Of a DNA stretch of 64,000 bases, positions 47,290-56,056 are shown one piece after another. Within the stretch, counting starts at the first letter, position 1; each line of letters opens with the position of its first letter. Location: assembly GCF_008629675.1 (NCBI RefSeq), contig NZ_VWOX01000004.1, positions 434,001-498,000 on the forward strand. The letters run 5' to 3'. The DNA is from Roseiconus nitratireducens (GTDB lineage: Bacteria > Planctomycetota > Planctomycetia > Pirellulales > Pirellulaceae). The translations under genes were made by a program, and so were the position numbers. The notes under the pieces were generated by a model, which saw only the letters and a program-made list of their open reading frames with translations, searched no databases and was not told where the DNA came from.

Positions 47290-48417
47290 TCACGAACTTT
47301 CTCCCTGAACGATTTGAATGAAGAACCTGTCCCGGTAGGCTTGCGAAAGTTGATCGCACAACCGCGGCAACGCCACGCTGAGCCCCACACCGGAACCGGC
47401 TGCCGGCCTGTCCGCCGCCGGATCCGATTGACCGGCCGATGACGTTCGGGCGTTCCCACCGTCAATCAAGGTCGCGTGCAAGGCATCCAGATAACCGTGC
47501 ATTTGCTCTCGGAGTTCCGCTTCGAACCTTTCGGTCATCCACCAGTCGATGACCAGTCCGACCGCCAACCCGGCACCGAATCCGACCACCGTGCCCACCG
47601 GTCCAGCAAGCGAACCACCGCCGGCACCGGTTGCCGAGGCACCGACCGTTGCGCTGGTTCCGGCCGCCGCACTCAAGGCGACCGTGGGGGCAAACCGCGA
47701 CAACAACCCCGCAATGACCGAACGAGCTGCAAACGCACCGACCTCTCCCAGCACGAAGGCACCGATCATGTTCTGCACGCTGGTCGTGCCCTGGTCGGCG
47801 GCGTACTGGTTGATCTGTTGCGACAGCTTTCGAAAAAACGCTTCTTGCTGGTCCAATCGCACCGCGGGCAGGTCGGCCGTTGTCAGGGCCGCTTGAACGT
47901 CGGCAAGCGTTGCCCGTTGGTTCGCATCCACTTCGGATCGGAACTGCATCAAGACCGAAGTGATGTCTCGCACCAAGGACTGCTCGGAAAACAAGTGCGA
48001 CTCGAACTTTTGTTGCACATAGCTTTCGACGCGGCCGTCCTCTTTCCACCACCCCGCCGGCATTCGTTTGAGAATGCCCAGCCGGGTGGAAATGCTGGTC
48101 ATGTCCTGAACAAATGGCTCGACGCCGCGATGATACTGGTCAATCAGCCGTTCGGTCCGAATCAGGCAGCGATTGGCAGCGGCACGATTGTCCGCCTCCA
48201 ACTGCTCGATCAGCGGCAACACCGAGGTTTCGAAAAACCGCGCGCGGACCACCTGCTGATTCAGTTCCAAGTCTGCGGACGAAGGCTCGATCAACGGCTG
48301 GTCCAGATCGACCGACGGCGGAGACACCACGGGATCGGGCAACGGTTGAATCAGACCGCCCAGGGTCACCAGGGCAACCACGGTCGCGATCACCAGCGGG
48401 ACTCGTAAAGAACTCAC
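47290..48417 (-). CDS. Membrane protein with Gly/Ala-rich TM region, unknown function
   Basis: A 375-residue protein starting at GTG 48417, whose GTGA overlaps the upstream stop by 4 bp and indicates translational coupling. An N-terminal hydrophobic segment (VPLVIATVVALVTLGGLI) acts as an anchor. A long helical region follows (about 45-230, with Gln/Glu/Arg-rich heptad-like stretches such as QQEAFFRKLSQQINQYAADQ). Two or three hydrophobic Gly/Ala-rich segments (about 235-310) include GAGGGSLAGPVGTVVGFGAG, which resembles glycine-zipper membrane segments. The C-terminus is soluble. Glycine zippers occur in pore-forming and outer-membrane proteins, but the function here is unknown. Confidence 0.78.
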   Translation of the reverse strand: MSSLRVPLVIATVVALVTLGGLIQPLPDPVVSPPSVDLDQPLIEPSSADLELNQQVVRARFFETSVLPLIEQLEADNRAAANRCLIRTERLIDQYHRGVEPFVQDMTSISTRLGILKRMPAGWWKEDGRVESYVQQKFESHLFSEQSLVRDITSVLMQFRSEVDANQRATLADVQAALTTADLPAVRLDQQEAFFRKLSQQINQYAADQGTTSVQNMIGAFVLGEVGAFAARSVIAGLLSRFAPTVALSAAAGTSATVGASATGAGGGSLAGPVGTVVGFGAGLAVGLVIDWWMTERFEAELREQMHGYLDALHATLIDGGNARTSSAGQSDPAADRPAAGSGVGLSVALPRLCDQLSQAYRDRFFIQIVQGESS

Positions 48418-48755
48418 CAGAATTTCCACCAAGGTTGTTTCTTGGGCGGCGACTTGGTTTGCACACCCAGGATTCCCCAATATTCGTCGTCTCCCAGGTG
48501 AATGTCGGCAACTCGCAACATCGACGCCTCTTTCAACTTTTCAATCAGCCGGGTGTTGCAGTCCGATTTGACGACTTCGATGCGTTCCTGAAACTGGGCC
48601 ATCGCCGACATGATTGCTGATAGCGCCTGGCGCGGAGACGTTTCGCCGCCGAAGTCTTCAATCAAGAAAACCGATTCACCGTGCGGGCGCCCCACGACAT
48701 CGGCGAATCGCCAATGATCCCCCTCTTCATCCCAGCCGTGATACTCGCCTGACAT
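48414..48755 (-). CDS. Small soluble protein, first gene of the unknown membrane operon
   Basis: A 113-residue protein. The ATG at 48755 is supported by GAGG 7 nt upstream; an earlier ATG at 48791 lacks this. There is no signal peptide or TM helix. It is acidic with aromatic clusters (GEYHGWDEEGDHWRF), followed by two helices (ALSAIMSAMAQFQERIEVVK, CNTRLIEKLKEASMLRV) and a basic aromatic end (KKQPWWKFW) that could touch the membrane. Its stop overlaps the GTG of the next gene. The family is not recognised. Confidence 0.75.
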   Translation of the reverse strand: MSGEYHGWDEEGDHWRFADVVGRPHGESVFLIEDFGGETSPRQALSAIMSAMAQFQERIEVVKSDCNTRLIEKLKEASMLRVADIHLGDDEYWGILGVQTKSPPKKQPWWKFW

Positions 48756-48831
48756 TGATTTGCCTCGTCTGAATCGACCAATAAAAACCAATGAATTACG
48801 GCATTAGCTTACACGATTCGCTGTCCGGCCA

Positions 48832-49839
48832 TCAAAATTGATTCATCCAGGCGACGACGCAGTCGTCCATCCAGGACCGACGTCCGGCCGTGATGAAACC
48901 GGCGTGGCCACCCGTCTTGGTCAACAACAGATGCGTCGATCGCGGCCAGTCCGCGTCCCGGAAACAGCTTGCCGGGACGATCGGGTCATCTTCCGCAGCC
49001 AGGACCAGCGTCGGGATCGGGTTGCAACGCACCGATCGCCCGGCCCCGCAACGGGCGTAGTAGTCCTGGGCACCATCGAACCCGCTGTGGGGCGCCGTCA
49101 GCCGGTCGTCCAGCTGAAAAAGCGTCCTGGGTCGCCCGCTGCCGGCAAGCGATCGAAACAGTTCATGCTCGCGGACCCTGGGCGGGGCACCGTCAAATAG
49201 CGAACGGATGAAGTAGTAGTTGTAGGGGCGGCGGGAAAGTCGCTGCATATTCTCGCTGCACCGAACCAGTTCGATCGGGGGGGCGACCGTGACAATCCGT
49301 TCCAAGCGGTCGGCCCAATCGGGTTTCGAGTCACTGCCCCAGCGGCTGGCCATGAGCAACAGCTGGTTTCCCCCCAACGAAACGCCGGCGGCACTGATCG
49401 ACGCCCCCGGGTTGCGTGCGGCAATGAACGCCAGAGCCGCCTGGACGTCACCGCTGCGGCCCGCGTGATTCAGTCCAGCAGCGAGCAACCGGCCGGCTCC
49501 AGCGCCGCGCATGTCCGCCCGGTACACCGTCCAACCGTCGGCCAGCAACCGGCCCGCCAGCCGGATCATGTAGGGTGAACGGTGGCATCCGCCCAGTCCA
49601 TGGATCAACAACGCGCAGCGAGCACTCCGTCCCGGCCGGGCCGCCGCACCATCGACCGGAACGTTCTCATGAAGCACAATGGCGTCCCCGTCGCCAAGCG
49701 GCACGGTGTGCTCGGCGCTCGCACGCAAAGCGGTCGCGCCGTCGGCTGCGGCGGACACGCGGGTGATCGTTTGCAAATGGCCACCGGCGATCCACCGGCT
49801 GGGGACAAACTTCGGCGGCCGGAATTCTAGTTCGCTCAT
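48832..49839 (-). CDS. YheT-like alpha/beta-hydrolase
   Basis: A 335-residue cytoplasmic hydrolase of the COG0429 (YheT/ABHD1-like) family. The ATG at 49839 gives MSELEFRPPKFVPSRWIAGG, where the PSRWIAGGHLQTI block is the family's N-terminal signature. The HGLGG oxyanion motif is at 80-84 and the nucleophile elbow GVSLGG has Ser154. An acid lies in LAAEDDPIVP and the base in KTGGHAGF near the C-terminus. Members act on small esters, but the physiological substrate is not known. It is divergent from thpR with only 21 bp between the start codons, so the promoters overlap the coding ends. Confidence 0.9.
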   Translation of the reverse strand: MSELEFRPPKFVPSRWIAGGHLQTITRVSAAADGATALRASAEHTVPLGDGDAIVLHENVPVDGAAARPGRSARCALLIHGLGGCHRSPYMIRLAGRLLADGWTVYRADMRGAGAGRLLAAGLNHAGRSGDVQAALAFIAARNPGASISAAGVSLGGNQLLLMASRWGSDSKPDWADRLERIVTVAPPIELVRCSENMQRLSRRPYNYYFIRSLFDGAPPRVREHELFRSLAGSGRPRTLFQLDDRLTAPHSGFDGAQDYYARCGAGRSVRCNPIPTLVLAAEDDPIVPASCFRDADWPRSTHLLLTKTGGHAGFITAGRRSWMDDCVVAWMNQF

Positions 49840-49860
49840 CAGTTCATCAACGCGGAATTC

Positions 49861-50439
49861 ATGCAAACGATCCGTTCCTTTATCGCCATTCCGATCACCG
49901 CGGAGATCAGCGGCCAGGCGGCTCGGATGATCAAACGGCTCAAACCGCTCGATAACGCCTTCAAATGGGTGCCGCTGGACAATCTTCATCTCACGCTGAA
50001 GTTCCTGGGGGAAGTCGACAATACCGAAATTCCCGCGGTCTGCAAAACCGTCCGCAAAGTAACCTCGACGATTCCTCCCTTTGAACTCTCGTTCGCCGGC
50101 GCCGGCGGATTCCCCAACCTGCAACGGACCCGCGTCCTCTACGCGGGCGTGGAAGACCCCAGCGGCAATCTGGTCCGCCTGGTCGAAGGCTTGGAGCGGC
50201 AGCTTGCCGAATTGGGTTTCAAACCGGAACCGCGGGACTACACACCCCATTTAACATTGGGCCGGAGCCGAGGAAGATCGCACCACCCGGAACCGGAACT
50301 GGTCGCGGCCGTCGAAGGGATGGGCGATCAGGTCCTCGGCGAGATGGTGGTCGAGGAGGTGTTGTTGATGGCCAGCTTCCTGGACAAAGCGGGCCCCACC
50401 TACCAGACGATGGACACCATCGAACTGGCCGATTCGTAG
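49861..50439 (+). CDS. thpR: RNA 2',3'-cyclic phosphodiesterase (ThpR/LigT)
   Basis: A 192-residue member of the 2H phosphoesterase family, which hydrolyses 2',3'-cyclic phosphates at RNA ends (formerly called 2'-5' RNA ligase). The N-terminus MQTIRSFIAIPI is typical. The two HxT catalytic motifs are both present and intact: HLTLKFLG (His43, Thr45) and HLTLGRSRG (His130, Thr132). The length is normal for the family. It sits alone, divergent from the YheT-like hydrolase. Confidence 0.95.
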   Translation: MQTIRSFIAIPITAEISGQAARMIKRLKPLDNAFKWVPLDNLHLTLKFLGEVDNTEIPAVCKTVRKVTSTIPPFELSFAGAGGFPNLQRTRVLYAGVEDPSGNLVRLVEGLERQLAELGFKPEPRDYTPHLTLGRSRGRSHHPEPELVAAVEGMGDQVLGEMVVEEVLLMASFLDKAGPTYQTMDTIELADS

Positions 50440-50719
50440 CAGGACGGTTCCGCACCCGAGCGGCGACCTTGGCCAGAAATGGAAATCGGGTTTCCGCCAC
50501 CGCCGCAGTCGCACGCGCGTCGAGTGTTCTGCTGGCTGACTTTTTTTTGCGCCGGTTAAATAAATCATCGCCCGTCGCGCATCCTCCTCGGTGGAAGCTC
50601 TCCTTCCCCGAAAAACATTTCCAACGGTCGTGACCGGTTTCACCGAGAACTTGCTTCAGCACGCGTTGACGTGGGCGAAGCGTGCGGTCGAGCGGGACGG
50701 CAATTGAGGCGGATGCTGC
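50440..50719. other. Intergenic region upstream of the pseudopilus-like operon
   Basis: 280 bp that should carry the promoter of the seven-gene operon. I see no clear -35/-10 pair, repeat or RNA gene. Confidence 0.4.
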
Positions 50720-51655
50720 ATGCCTGAATCTTCGGCAGAACGATTGATATCGCTGAACCGACAAACGATCGCGATGTTGCGGTTGGGCATTCCCCTGGAA
50801 CTGGGGCTGGGTGATTCGCCGATCGAGAGGTTGCGTGAAATCAACGAGACCCTGGCATTGAATTCCGGCCGTGAACCGGAAGTTGCACCGATCCTGCAAA
50901 GCGAAAATGTTTCGCCGCAGTATCAAGCCATCGCCCAGGCATTGCTGGCCGCCCCGGATCCTACGCCCATCTTTGAATCGATCGCGCGGCCGACCGACGA
51001 CGCCGCCGCGGTGTCCACACCGGTGCGGCTGGCGTTGGTCGAACCGCTGGTTGTGCTTGGCTTGGGATACCTGGGGATGTTGCTGTTGTGTTTCCACGTC
51101 GTCCCAAGCATGGAGATGCAATACCTTCAACAGTACGAAACGCCCACGGGTGTGACCCGGTGGTTGATCGCCATTCGCGATTGGATGCCGGTGTGGGCGG
51201 TGTTGTTCCCGCTGATCTATCTGGCGTTGATTCTGCTGGGCGGAAAGTGGTTGCGGAAGCTCTACGCACGCTGGGGGCCGGGCACACAATCGCGTCTGCG
51301 ATGGCGACGTCGGGAAGCGCAAGCGGAGCGTCTGTCGGCCTTGGTCGATAGCGGAATCGACCGCGAAACGGCAATCGACCTGGCCCGTGGAAGTTCGGCC
51401 GATTCGGATCCGATCGGTCCGGTTGCCGAAAACATCGTCCGCAACCGATCGCCCGAGCGGGCATCCGGAGCGTTGGATCGACTGGCCAGGTTCTACCGTT
51501 TTTTGGCCGAGAACCGTTGGCCATCGCTGGTCCGCAACGTGCCCGCCGCGATCGGCCTGTTTGTCGCCAGCTTGGTGGTCCTCGCGTACGGTCTGGCCCT
51601 GTTCGTTCCCTGGATCGAGATCCTGTTCAATCTAAGTGACAGGACGGGGGTTTAA
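50720..51655 (+). CDS. GspF-like inner-membrane protein (divergent), copy 1
   Basis: A 311-residue protein with the three-TM pattern of type II secretion/type IV pilus platform proteins: TM segments at about 108-135 (LVEPLVVLGLGYLGMLLLCF), 155-175 (WMPVWAVLFPLIYLALILLG) and 275-300 (IGLFVASLVVLAYGLALFVP). Cytoplasmic helical domains lie before TM1 and between TM2 and TM3, as in GspF. It is shorter and less conserved than typical GspF (about 400 residues). It opens a tightly packed operon; the next gene starts 3 bp after its stop. The platform role is inferred from topology and company. Confidence 0.72.
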   Translation: MPESSAERLISLNRQTIAMLRLGIPLELGLGDSPIERLREINETLALNSGREPEVAPILQSENVSPQYQAIAQALLAAPDPTPIFESIARPTDDAAAVSTPVRLALVEPLVVLGLGYLGMLLLCFHVVPSMEMQYLQQYETPTGVTRWLIAIRDWMPVWAVLFPLIYLALILLGGKWLRKLYARWGPGTQSRLRWRRREAQAERLSALVDSGIDRETAIDLARGSSADSDPIGPVAENIVRNRSPERASGALDRLARFYRFLAENRWPSLVRNVPAAIGLFVASLVVLAYGLALFVPWIEILFNLSDRTGV

Positions 51656-51658
51656 GCA

Positions 51659-52681
51659 ATGAGCAGCGTGCACAAAACAAGCGAGCTCTGCCAACGGATT
51701 GACCAGGTTCGTTCTTCCAATCCGGAACTGGGAACGCAATTGCGGCAGATGGCAGCCGAGATGCCGGCGTCGAGGGCCGGTGGTCGCCTGACGCAGCTTG
51801 CAGGATCGTTGGAGGACCAGCAGCCGGCTGAGCAAATCGTCCGGTCTTATCCGGAACTGTGCTGGCTGTTGACGATGCCGTCCTCGGGAGCGGCGATGAC
51901 CGGGCTGACCGGCATGCTGGAACAAACCGCGTTCGACGGCGCGATGCGACAAAAGAAACTCCGCAGCGTCCTGTATCCGGTCATGGTCATGATGCTGGCG
52001 ATCGGGTTGCTGTTGGTGGGCTGCTACATCATCGTTCCGACCTTCGACGAGATGTTCATGGAATTCGGTTTGCGTCTTCCGCCGCACACGGAACTGGTGC
52101 TGAAGCTGTCGCGTCTGGTCGCGGCCCATCCGTGGTTGGTCGCGGCGGCCGTCCTGGCGTTGGGCGTCTGCGTGGCTGCCATCCTGTGGGGATGGGTCAA
52201 CCGCACCTCACCAAAACGCCGGCGGTTTCGATCCGGGTCATTGATCGAGTCCAGCCGGTACGCGCTGGCGCGAGTCGCGATGCAATTGGCCGAGTTGATC
52301 GACGACAACGTTCCCTTGCCACGAGCGCTTCGGATCGCTTCGCAAGGCAGTACCGATCTCAACGTGAGCAACGCCCTGGCCGACCTGGCCGAACGTGCCT
52401 TGGAGGGCTCCGGAGCCTTTGATCGCTCCCGCGCGGCGGTGTTTTTACCACCGAACTTCGTGCTGGCGCTCGCCCCCGGCCAACCGACGGCCAGCGCCGG
52501 ACCCAACACCACTCTGCTGCGACAGTTGGCTGCCAACTACCGAGACCTGTCGGTTCATCGTAAGGATTGGACGTCGTTCATCCTGGGGCAATTTGCGGTC
52601 CTGTTCGTGGGGCTGATGGTGCTGTTCATCATCGTCTCCCTGTTTGCACCGATGTTCAGTCTGATCACGGGGTTGTCGTAG
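51659..52681 (+). CDS. GspF/PilC-family platform protein, copy 2
   Basis: A 340-residue type II secretion system F family protein. The best-conserved stretch is the first membrane helix and after it (LYPVMVMMLAIGLLLVGCYI, then VPTFDEMFMEFGLRLP), which matches the GspF pattern YPxxxxxxA...P.F..mf...g. The second TM is at about 160-185 and the last near 310-335. In T2SS and type IV pili, GspF forms the inner-membrane platform moved by the ATPase. It is packed between two other GspF-like genes. Confidence 0.85.
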   Translation: MSSVHKTSELCQRIDQVRSSNPELGTQLRQMAAEMPASRAGGRLTQLAGSLEDQQPAEQIVRSYPELCWLLTMPSSGAAMTGLTGMLEQTAFDGAMRQKKLRSVLYPVMVMMLAIGLLLVGCYIIVPTFDEMFMEFGLRLPPHTELVLKLSRLVAAHPWLVAAAVLALGVCVAAILWGWVNRTSPKRRRFRSGSLIESSRYALARVAMQLAELIDDNVPLPRALRIASQGSTDLNVSNALADLAERALEGSGAFDRSRAAVFLPPNFVLALAPGQPTASAGPNTTLLRQLAANYRDLSVHRKDWTSFILGQFAVLFVGLMVLFIIVSLFAPMFSLITGLS

Positions 52682-52689
52682 GAAAAACC

Positions 52690-53766
52690 ATGTTTGATCG
52701 TCTACGCACAAGACTGAATTACATCCTTCCGCGGTGGGTCGTTGGCGACACGTTGCACAGTCAACAACGTTCGTTGCTTCGCATCCTGGCGGTGTCGCAC
52801 TCGGAGCGGCTGGACCCGAAACGGTTGATTGCCAACCTGGCCGTCGAACACCCCGGTCCCTACGGACGCAAGCTGATGAATCTCCAGCATTGGATTGCTG
52901 CGGGGACGCCGATCGGTTCCGCCTTGGCTCACGTCCCGGGCGCTCTGTCGGCCGAGGACACGCTGGCGATCCAATGCGGCATCGAAAACGGAACGCTTGG
53001 GGAAACGCTTTCCTTCCTGCTGGACCGGGCGGATCGCCCGGAGGCGGTCGACACCAGTCAGGTCATCCAGAAAACGGTTGCCTACACCTTCACCACTTTT
53101 TTGATCGCGCTGATCATCGTCGGCTTCTGCACGCTGTTCATCTTGCCGGTATTCAAGGAGATCTTTGAAGAGTTCGGCATGGAGCTTCCCTGGAGTTTTG
53201 CCGCGTTGATCAAGTTCACCGACACGTTTGGACTGGTCCTGGTGGCTTTGTTCGTTGTGGCCTTGCTGCTCGGAATCCTGATTCAATTCGAAGATGTTCG
53301 GCGGCTCTTTCATCATTCCCCGCTATCACGGTGGCTGCCAGGCACCGCCTCGCGACGCCGGTCGGGGCTGTTGCAATTGTTGGCGATTCCGACGCAATCC
53401 GGTCAACCGCTCGGCCCGACACTGACTGCGGCGGCGCAATTTCATCCGGACCGCAGCGTTCGTCGAGGGATGCTGGAGGTGCGGACGCAAAGCCAATCCG
53501 ACACGGACATCTGGCAACAGCTGGCGCGTCGCGGCTGGATCAGTTTCAACCAGAGCGAACAGTTCAACGTGATCACCGATCCGAAACTCCGTGCCTGGGC
53601 GTTGTGCACCGTTGCCGGGCAAGAGCGTCAAGACGTGGATCAGTCGGAAAGTCTGCTCGCACAAATCTTGCAATACGCGCCCGTGTTGTTGCTGGGACTG
53701 TTCGTTGCCTGGATCGCAACCGCAATCTTTCAAGCACTCACCTCGATCATTCTCGCACTCGCCTGA
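52690..53766 (+). CDS. GspF/PilC-family platform protein, copy 3
   Basis: A 358-residue protein starting at ATG 52690, 6 nt after an AGGA Shine-Dalgarno and 8 bp after the previous stop. The GspF hallmarks are clear: the helical cytoplasmic domain with LSAEDTLAIQCGIENGTLGE, then TM1 (TTFLIALIIVGFCTLFILPV) followed by FKEIFEEFGMELPW, TM2 near 180-205 and TM3 at the C-terminus (LLLGLFVAWIATAIFQALTS). Three diverged GspF paralogues in a row are unusual. Confidence 0.86.
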   Translation: MFDRLRTRLNYILPRWVVGDTLHSQQRSLLRILAVSHSERLDPKRLIANLAVEHPGPYGRKLMNLQHWIAAGTPIGSALAHVPGALSAEDTLAIQCGIENGTLGETLSFLLDRADRPEAVDTSQVIQKTVAYTFTTFLIALIIVGFCTLFILPVFKEIFEEFGMELPWSFAALIKFTDTFGLVLVALFVVALLLGILIQFEDVRRLFHHSPLSRWLPGTASRRRSGLLQLLAIPTQSGQPLGPTLTAAAQFHPDRSVRRGMLEVRTQSQSDTDIWQQLARRGWISFNQSEQFNVITDPKLRAWALCTVAGQERQDVDQSESLLAQILQYAPVLLLGLFVAWIATAIFQALTSIILALA

Positions 53767-53772
53767 GTTCTC

Positions 53773-54258
53773 ATGTCCCCAGCACACGAATCCATTTCAA
53801 GCGAATCGCCGGCGTTCGCGCGCCGGCGCGATGATCGCCGCGGCGTTGCAATCCTGGAGTGCGTCGTAGCCGCCCTGATGGTGATGGCGATGCTTTCGAT
53901 CACCGCCCCCCTGGTCATCCGCACCGGTCGCCTATGGAAACAAACCCGCAACGTCCAACTGGCCTTGGACGAATTGGGCGCCCAGCTTGATGCATTGATC
54001 GCGATGGCGCCCGACCAACGGCAAAGCGAGCTGGATCAATTGGACGTCTCTTCGGCCACCCGCAACGTGCTGGGTGACGCGACGCTCCGCGGATCAATCG
54101 TGCACGACGAAGACGGAAAGCGGTTGTCACTTTCCATCGATTGGCCTCGGATCGGCGACCCACCCCCGTTGACGCTGGTGGCATGGATCGACCCGCTGCC
54201 GCCCGAGGCGAACTCCAACGATCCCGCCGCTTCGCCGGAGGAGGATTCCGACCAATGA
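53773..54258 (+). CDS. Pseudopilin-like protein with prepilin-type N-terminus
   Basis: A 161-residue protein. A 24-residue basic leader ends in RRG, followed by VAILECVVAALMVMAMLSIT. Cleavage after Gly24 would leave Glu at position +5 (Glu29), as prepilin peptidase substrates require. The C-terminal part (60-161) is acidic and soluble. It resembles minor pseudopilins (GspI/PilV type) but cannot be assigned further. Its TGA overlaps the next ATG (ATGA at 54255-54258). Confidence 0.78.
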   Translation: MSPAHESISSESPAFARRRDDRRGVAILECVVAALMVMAMLSITAPLVIRTGRLWKQTRNVQLALDELGAQLDALIAMAPDQRQSELDQLDVSSATRNVLGDATLRGSIVHDEDGKRLSLSIDWPRIGDPPPLTLVAWIDPLPPEANSNDPAASPEEDSDQ

Positions 54259-54773
54259 TGCGTTTCCCAAATTCACGCCGACGCCGCGGGTTCACGCTCC
54301 GCGAACTGTCCGTCGCGATGACGGTCGGCAGCGCGGTGATGATGGTTGCCGTCGGATCACTGCACCGCGCGTTCGATTGGGCTTCGATCGCCCGCGATCG
54401 TCGACACGACGACCAAACCGTCTTTCGGCTGACACAACAATTCCGCGAAGACGTCCATCGCGCTAGCGATGCAGAGCTGACCGACCAGACGCTGAAGTTG
54501 ACTCTGCCATCGGACACGTCGGTGGTCTACGAAGCCGGACCGGAGGGTTTGGTGAGGGAACAGACACGTCAAGACCAGCGGGTGCGACAGGAAGCTTATC
54601 GCTGGAAACAAACGCGACGCGTCACCCTCCGCAAGTTGGAAAACGAGAACCAGCTCGAGATGAGTATTCACTCCGTCCTGTCGCTGAAAGATCAACCGGC
54701 GCCCCTGTGGCGATTCGTGAGAGCCTCCATCGGCCTTCGCCAACAACACGAACGGGGAGACATCGGCGGATGA
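54255..54773 (+). CDS. Pseudopilin-like protein (prepilin signal RGFTLRE)
   Basis: A 172-residue protein starting at ATG 54255 in an ATGA overlap. The leader MMRFPNSRRRRG precedes FTLRELSVAMTVGSAVMMVA; cleavage after Gly12 gives Phe+1 and Glu+5, the canonical class III signal. The remainder (FRLTQQFREDVHRASDAELT and on) looks like the GspJ/PilW type of minor pseudopilin, a group that is usually encoded after a GspI-like gene as here. Its stop overlaps the next start. Confidence 0.82.
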   Translation: MMRFPNSRRRRGFTLRELSVAMTVGSAVMMVAVGSLHRAFDWASIARDRRHDDQTVFRLTQQFREDVHRASDAELTDQTLKLTLPSDTSVVYEAGPEGLVREQTRQDQRVRQEAYRWKQTRRVTLRKLENENQLEMSIHSVLSLKDQPAPLWRFVRASIGLRQQHERGDIGG

Positions 54774-55144
54774 ATCGTGCCAATCAACGACGCGGCGCGC
54801 TGATGTTTTGCGTGCTCGCCTGTTTGCTGATCGTGGGATCCCTGGTCGCTTGGATTCTTCGCGACGCGCTTCGGGCGCGACGGGAAACCAAGATCCGCGT
54901 GCAACTCCAACAAACCGAACGTCTGCTGGATGCGGGAATCCTACGAGCCGTCAAACAACAGCAGAAAGACCCAAACTACGAGGGTGAACAATGGAAACCC
55001 AAAATCGAATTCGGTGGCCGGCCGGTACCGGCCAACATCGACATCTCCGTCGCCAACGAACAATTGACCGTGGTCGCCAGCCTGGGCGCGCAACCACACC
55101 GGACTCGCAAATCTCACTCCTTTTCCTTGAGCCCTACCCCATGA
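54770..55144 (+). CDS. Small pseudopilin-like membrane protein without the +5 Glu
   Basis: A 124-residue protein in ATGA overlap with its neighbours on both sides (54770-54773 and 55141-55144). The N-terminus MNRANQRRG is followed by a hydrophobic stretch (ALMFCVLACLLIVGSLVAWI). The layout is prepilin-like, but the residue at +5 after Gly9 is Cys rather than Glu. This recalls GspK/PilX-like minor pseudopilins, which can lack Glu+5. The soluble part is only about 90 residues. Confidence 0.74.
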   Translation: MNRANQRRGALMFCVLACLLIVGSLVAWILRDALRARRETKIRVQLQQTERLLDAGILRAVKQQQKDPNYEGEQWKPKIEFGGRPVPANIDISVANEQLTVVASLGAQPHRTRKSHSFSLSPTP

Positions 55145-55992
55145 AACGCCGCGCCTTCACCCTTGTCGAACTGTTGGTCGTGATCGCGATCATCGGAATT
55201 CTGGTCGGCCTGCTTTTGCCCGCGGTGCAAGCCGCCCGCGAAGCCGCCCGCCGCATGTCATGCTCCAACAATCTGGTGCAGATCGCGTTAGCGACGCACC
55301 ACTATGAATTCAGCATGGAACAGTTTCCGCCGGGCGTGACCAATCCGAACGGTCCGATCCGAAACGAGATCAATGCCGGCATGCACATCGGTTGGATGAC
55401 TCGAATCCTGCCTTACATTGAACAGCAACGCGCTTTCGAAATGTTTGATTTCGACAAAAGTGCTTACAGCGATGAAAACGCGCCCGTACGGGCGTTGGAG
55501 ATCAGCGCGTTCAAATGCCCTTCCAACCCGATGTCCTCCGGCGGCTTTCGCGGACAGAACTCCGGGGATTCGGTCGGCACGTCAACCTATGCGGGATGTC
55601 ACCACGACGTGGAAGCTCCGATCGACGCCGACAACCATGGCATGCTGTTCCTCAACAGTGCCATCCGATTCTCCGACATCAGCGACGGATCCAGCCATAC
55701 CATTTTGATCGGTGAACACCTGGGCGACTTCGACCACTTGGGCTGGGTGTCCGGCACGCGGGCGACGCTGCGAAACACCGGTGAATTCATCCACCTGGAT
55801 TATTCCGAGGCACAAGACCGCGAGCTGGCACCGTTGCAGGTCGGAGGCTTCGACAGCTTCCATCAAGGCGGTGCCAACTTTGCGCTGGCCGATGGGTCGA
55901 TCCACTTCATCACCCACAGCATCGAACCGGAAATCTTTCAACAACTCGGTCACCGTGCCGATGACAAGCTGCTTTCGGACGATCAATTCTGA
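55141..55992 (+). CDS. DUF1559 pseudopilin-like protein
   Basis: A 283-residue protein typical of planctomycetes, which often carry dozens of DUF1559 genes. The prepilin N-terminus MKRRAFTLVELLVVIAIIGI has Phe+1 and Glu+5 after Ala5. The DUF1559 domain follows: PAVQAAREAARRMSCSNNLV (the highly conserved AAREAAR.xxC.NNL block), FPPGV, a mid-domain with Cys, and a C-terminal FALADGSIHFI, the family's H/DGS motif. It may be the major structural subunit handled by the upstream GspF-like platform proteins. It is the last gene of the operon. Confidence 0.93.
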   Translation: MKRRAFTLVELLVVIAIIGILVGLLLPAVQAAREAARRMSCSNNLVQIALATHHYEFSMEQFPPGVTNPNGPIRNEINAGMHIGWMTRILPYIEQQRAFEMFDFDKSAYSDENAPVRALEISAFKCPSNPMSSGGFRGQNSGDSVGTSTYAGCHHDVEAPIDADNHGMLFLNSAIRFSDISDGSSHTILIGEHLGDFDHLGWVSGTRATLRNTGEFIHLDYSEAQDRELAPLQVGGFDSFHQGGANFALADGSIHFITHSIEPEIFQQLGHRADDKLLSDDQF

Positions 55993-56020
55993 TTGCTGAG
56001 ACTCAACGGTTCTCAATCAG
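55989..56020 (+). terminator. Hairpin at the end of the pseudopilin operon
   Basis: CTGATTG (55989-55995) pairs with CAATCAG (56014-56020), with further pairing TGAGA/TCTCA inside. It spans the DUF1559 stop. A T-run is missing, so it may be a weak terminator or an RNA-stabilising hairpin between convergent genes. Confidence 0.4.
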
Positions 56021-56056
56021 GCGCCACCACTCGGCCGGTCGCGGGCGGAAACCAGT

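Noticed and set aside
50720..55992. Complete type II secretion or type IV pilus locus
   Set aside because: No ATPase, secretin or prepilin peptidase is encoded in the operon, so only a partial, specialised machine can be claimed.
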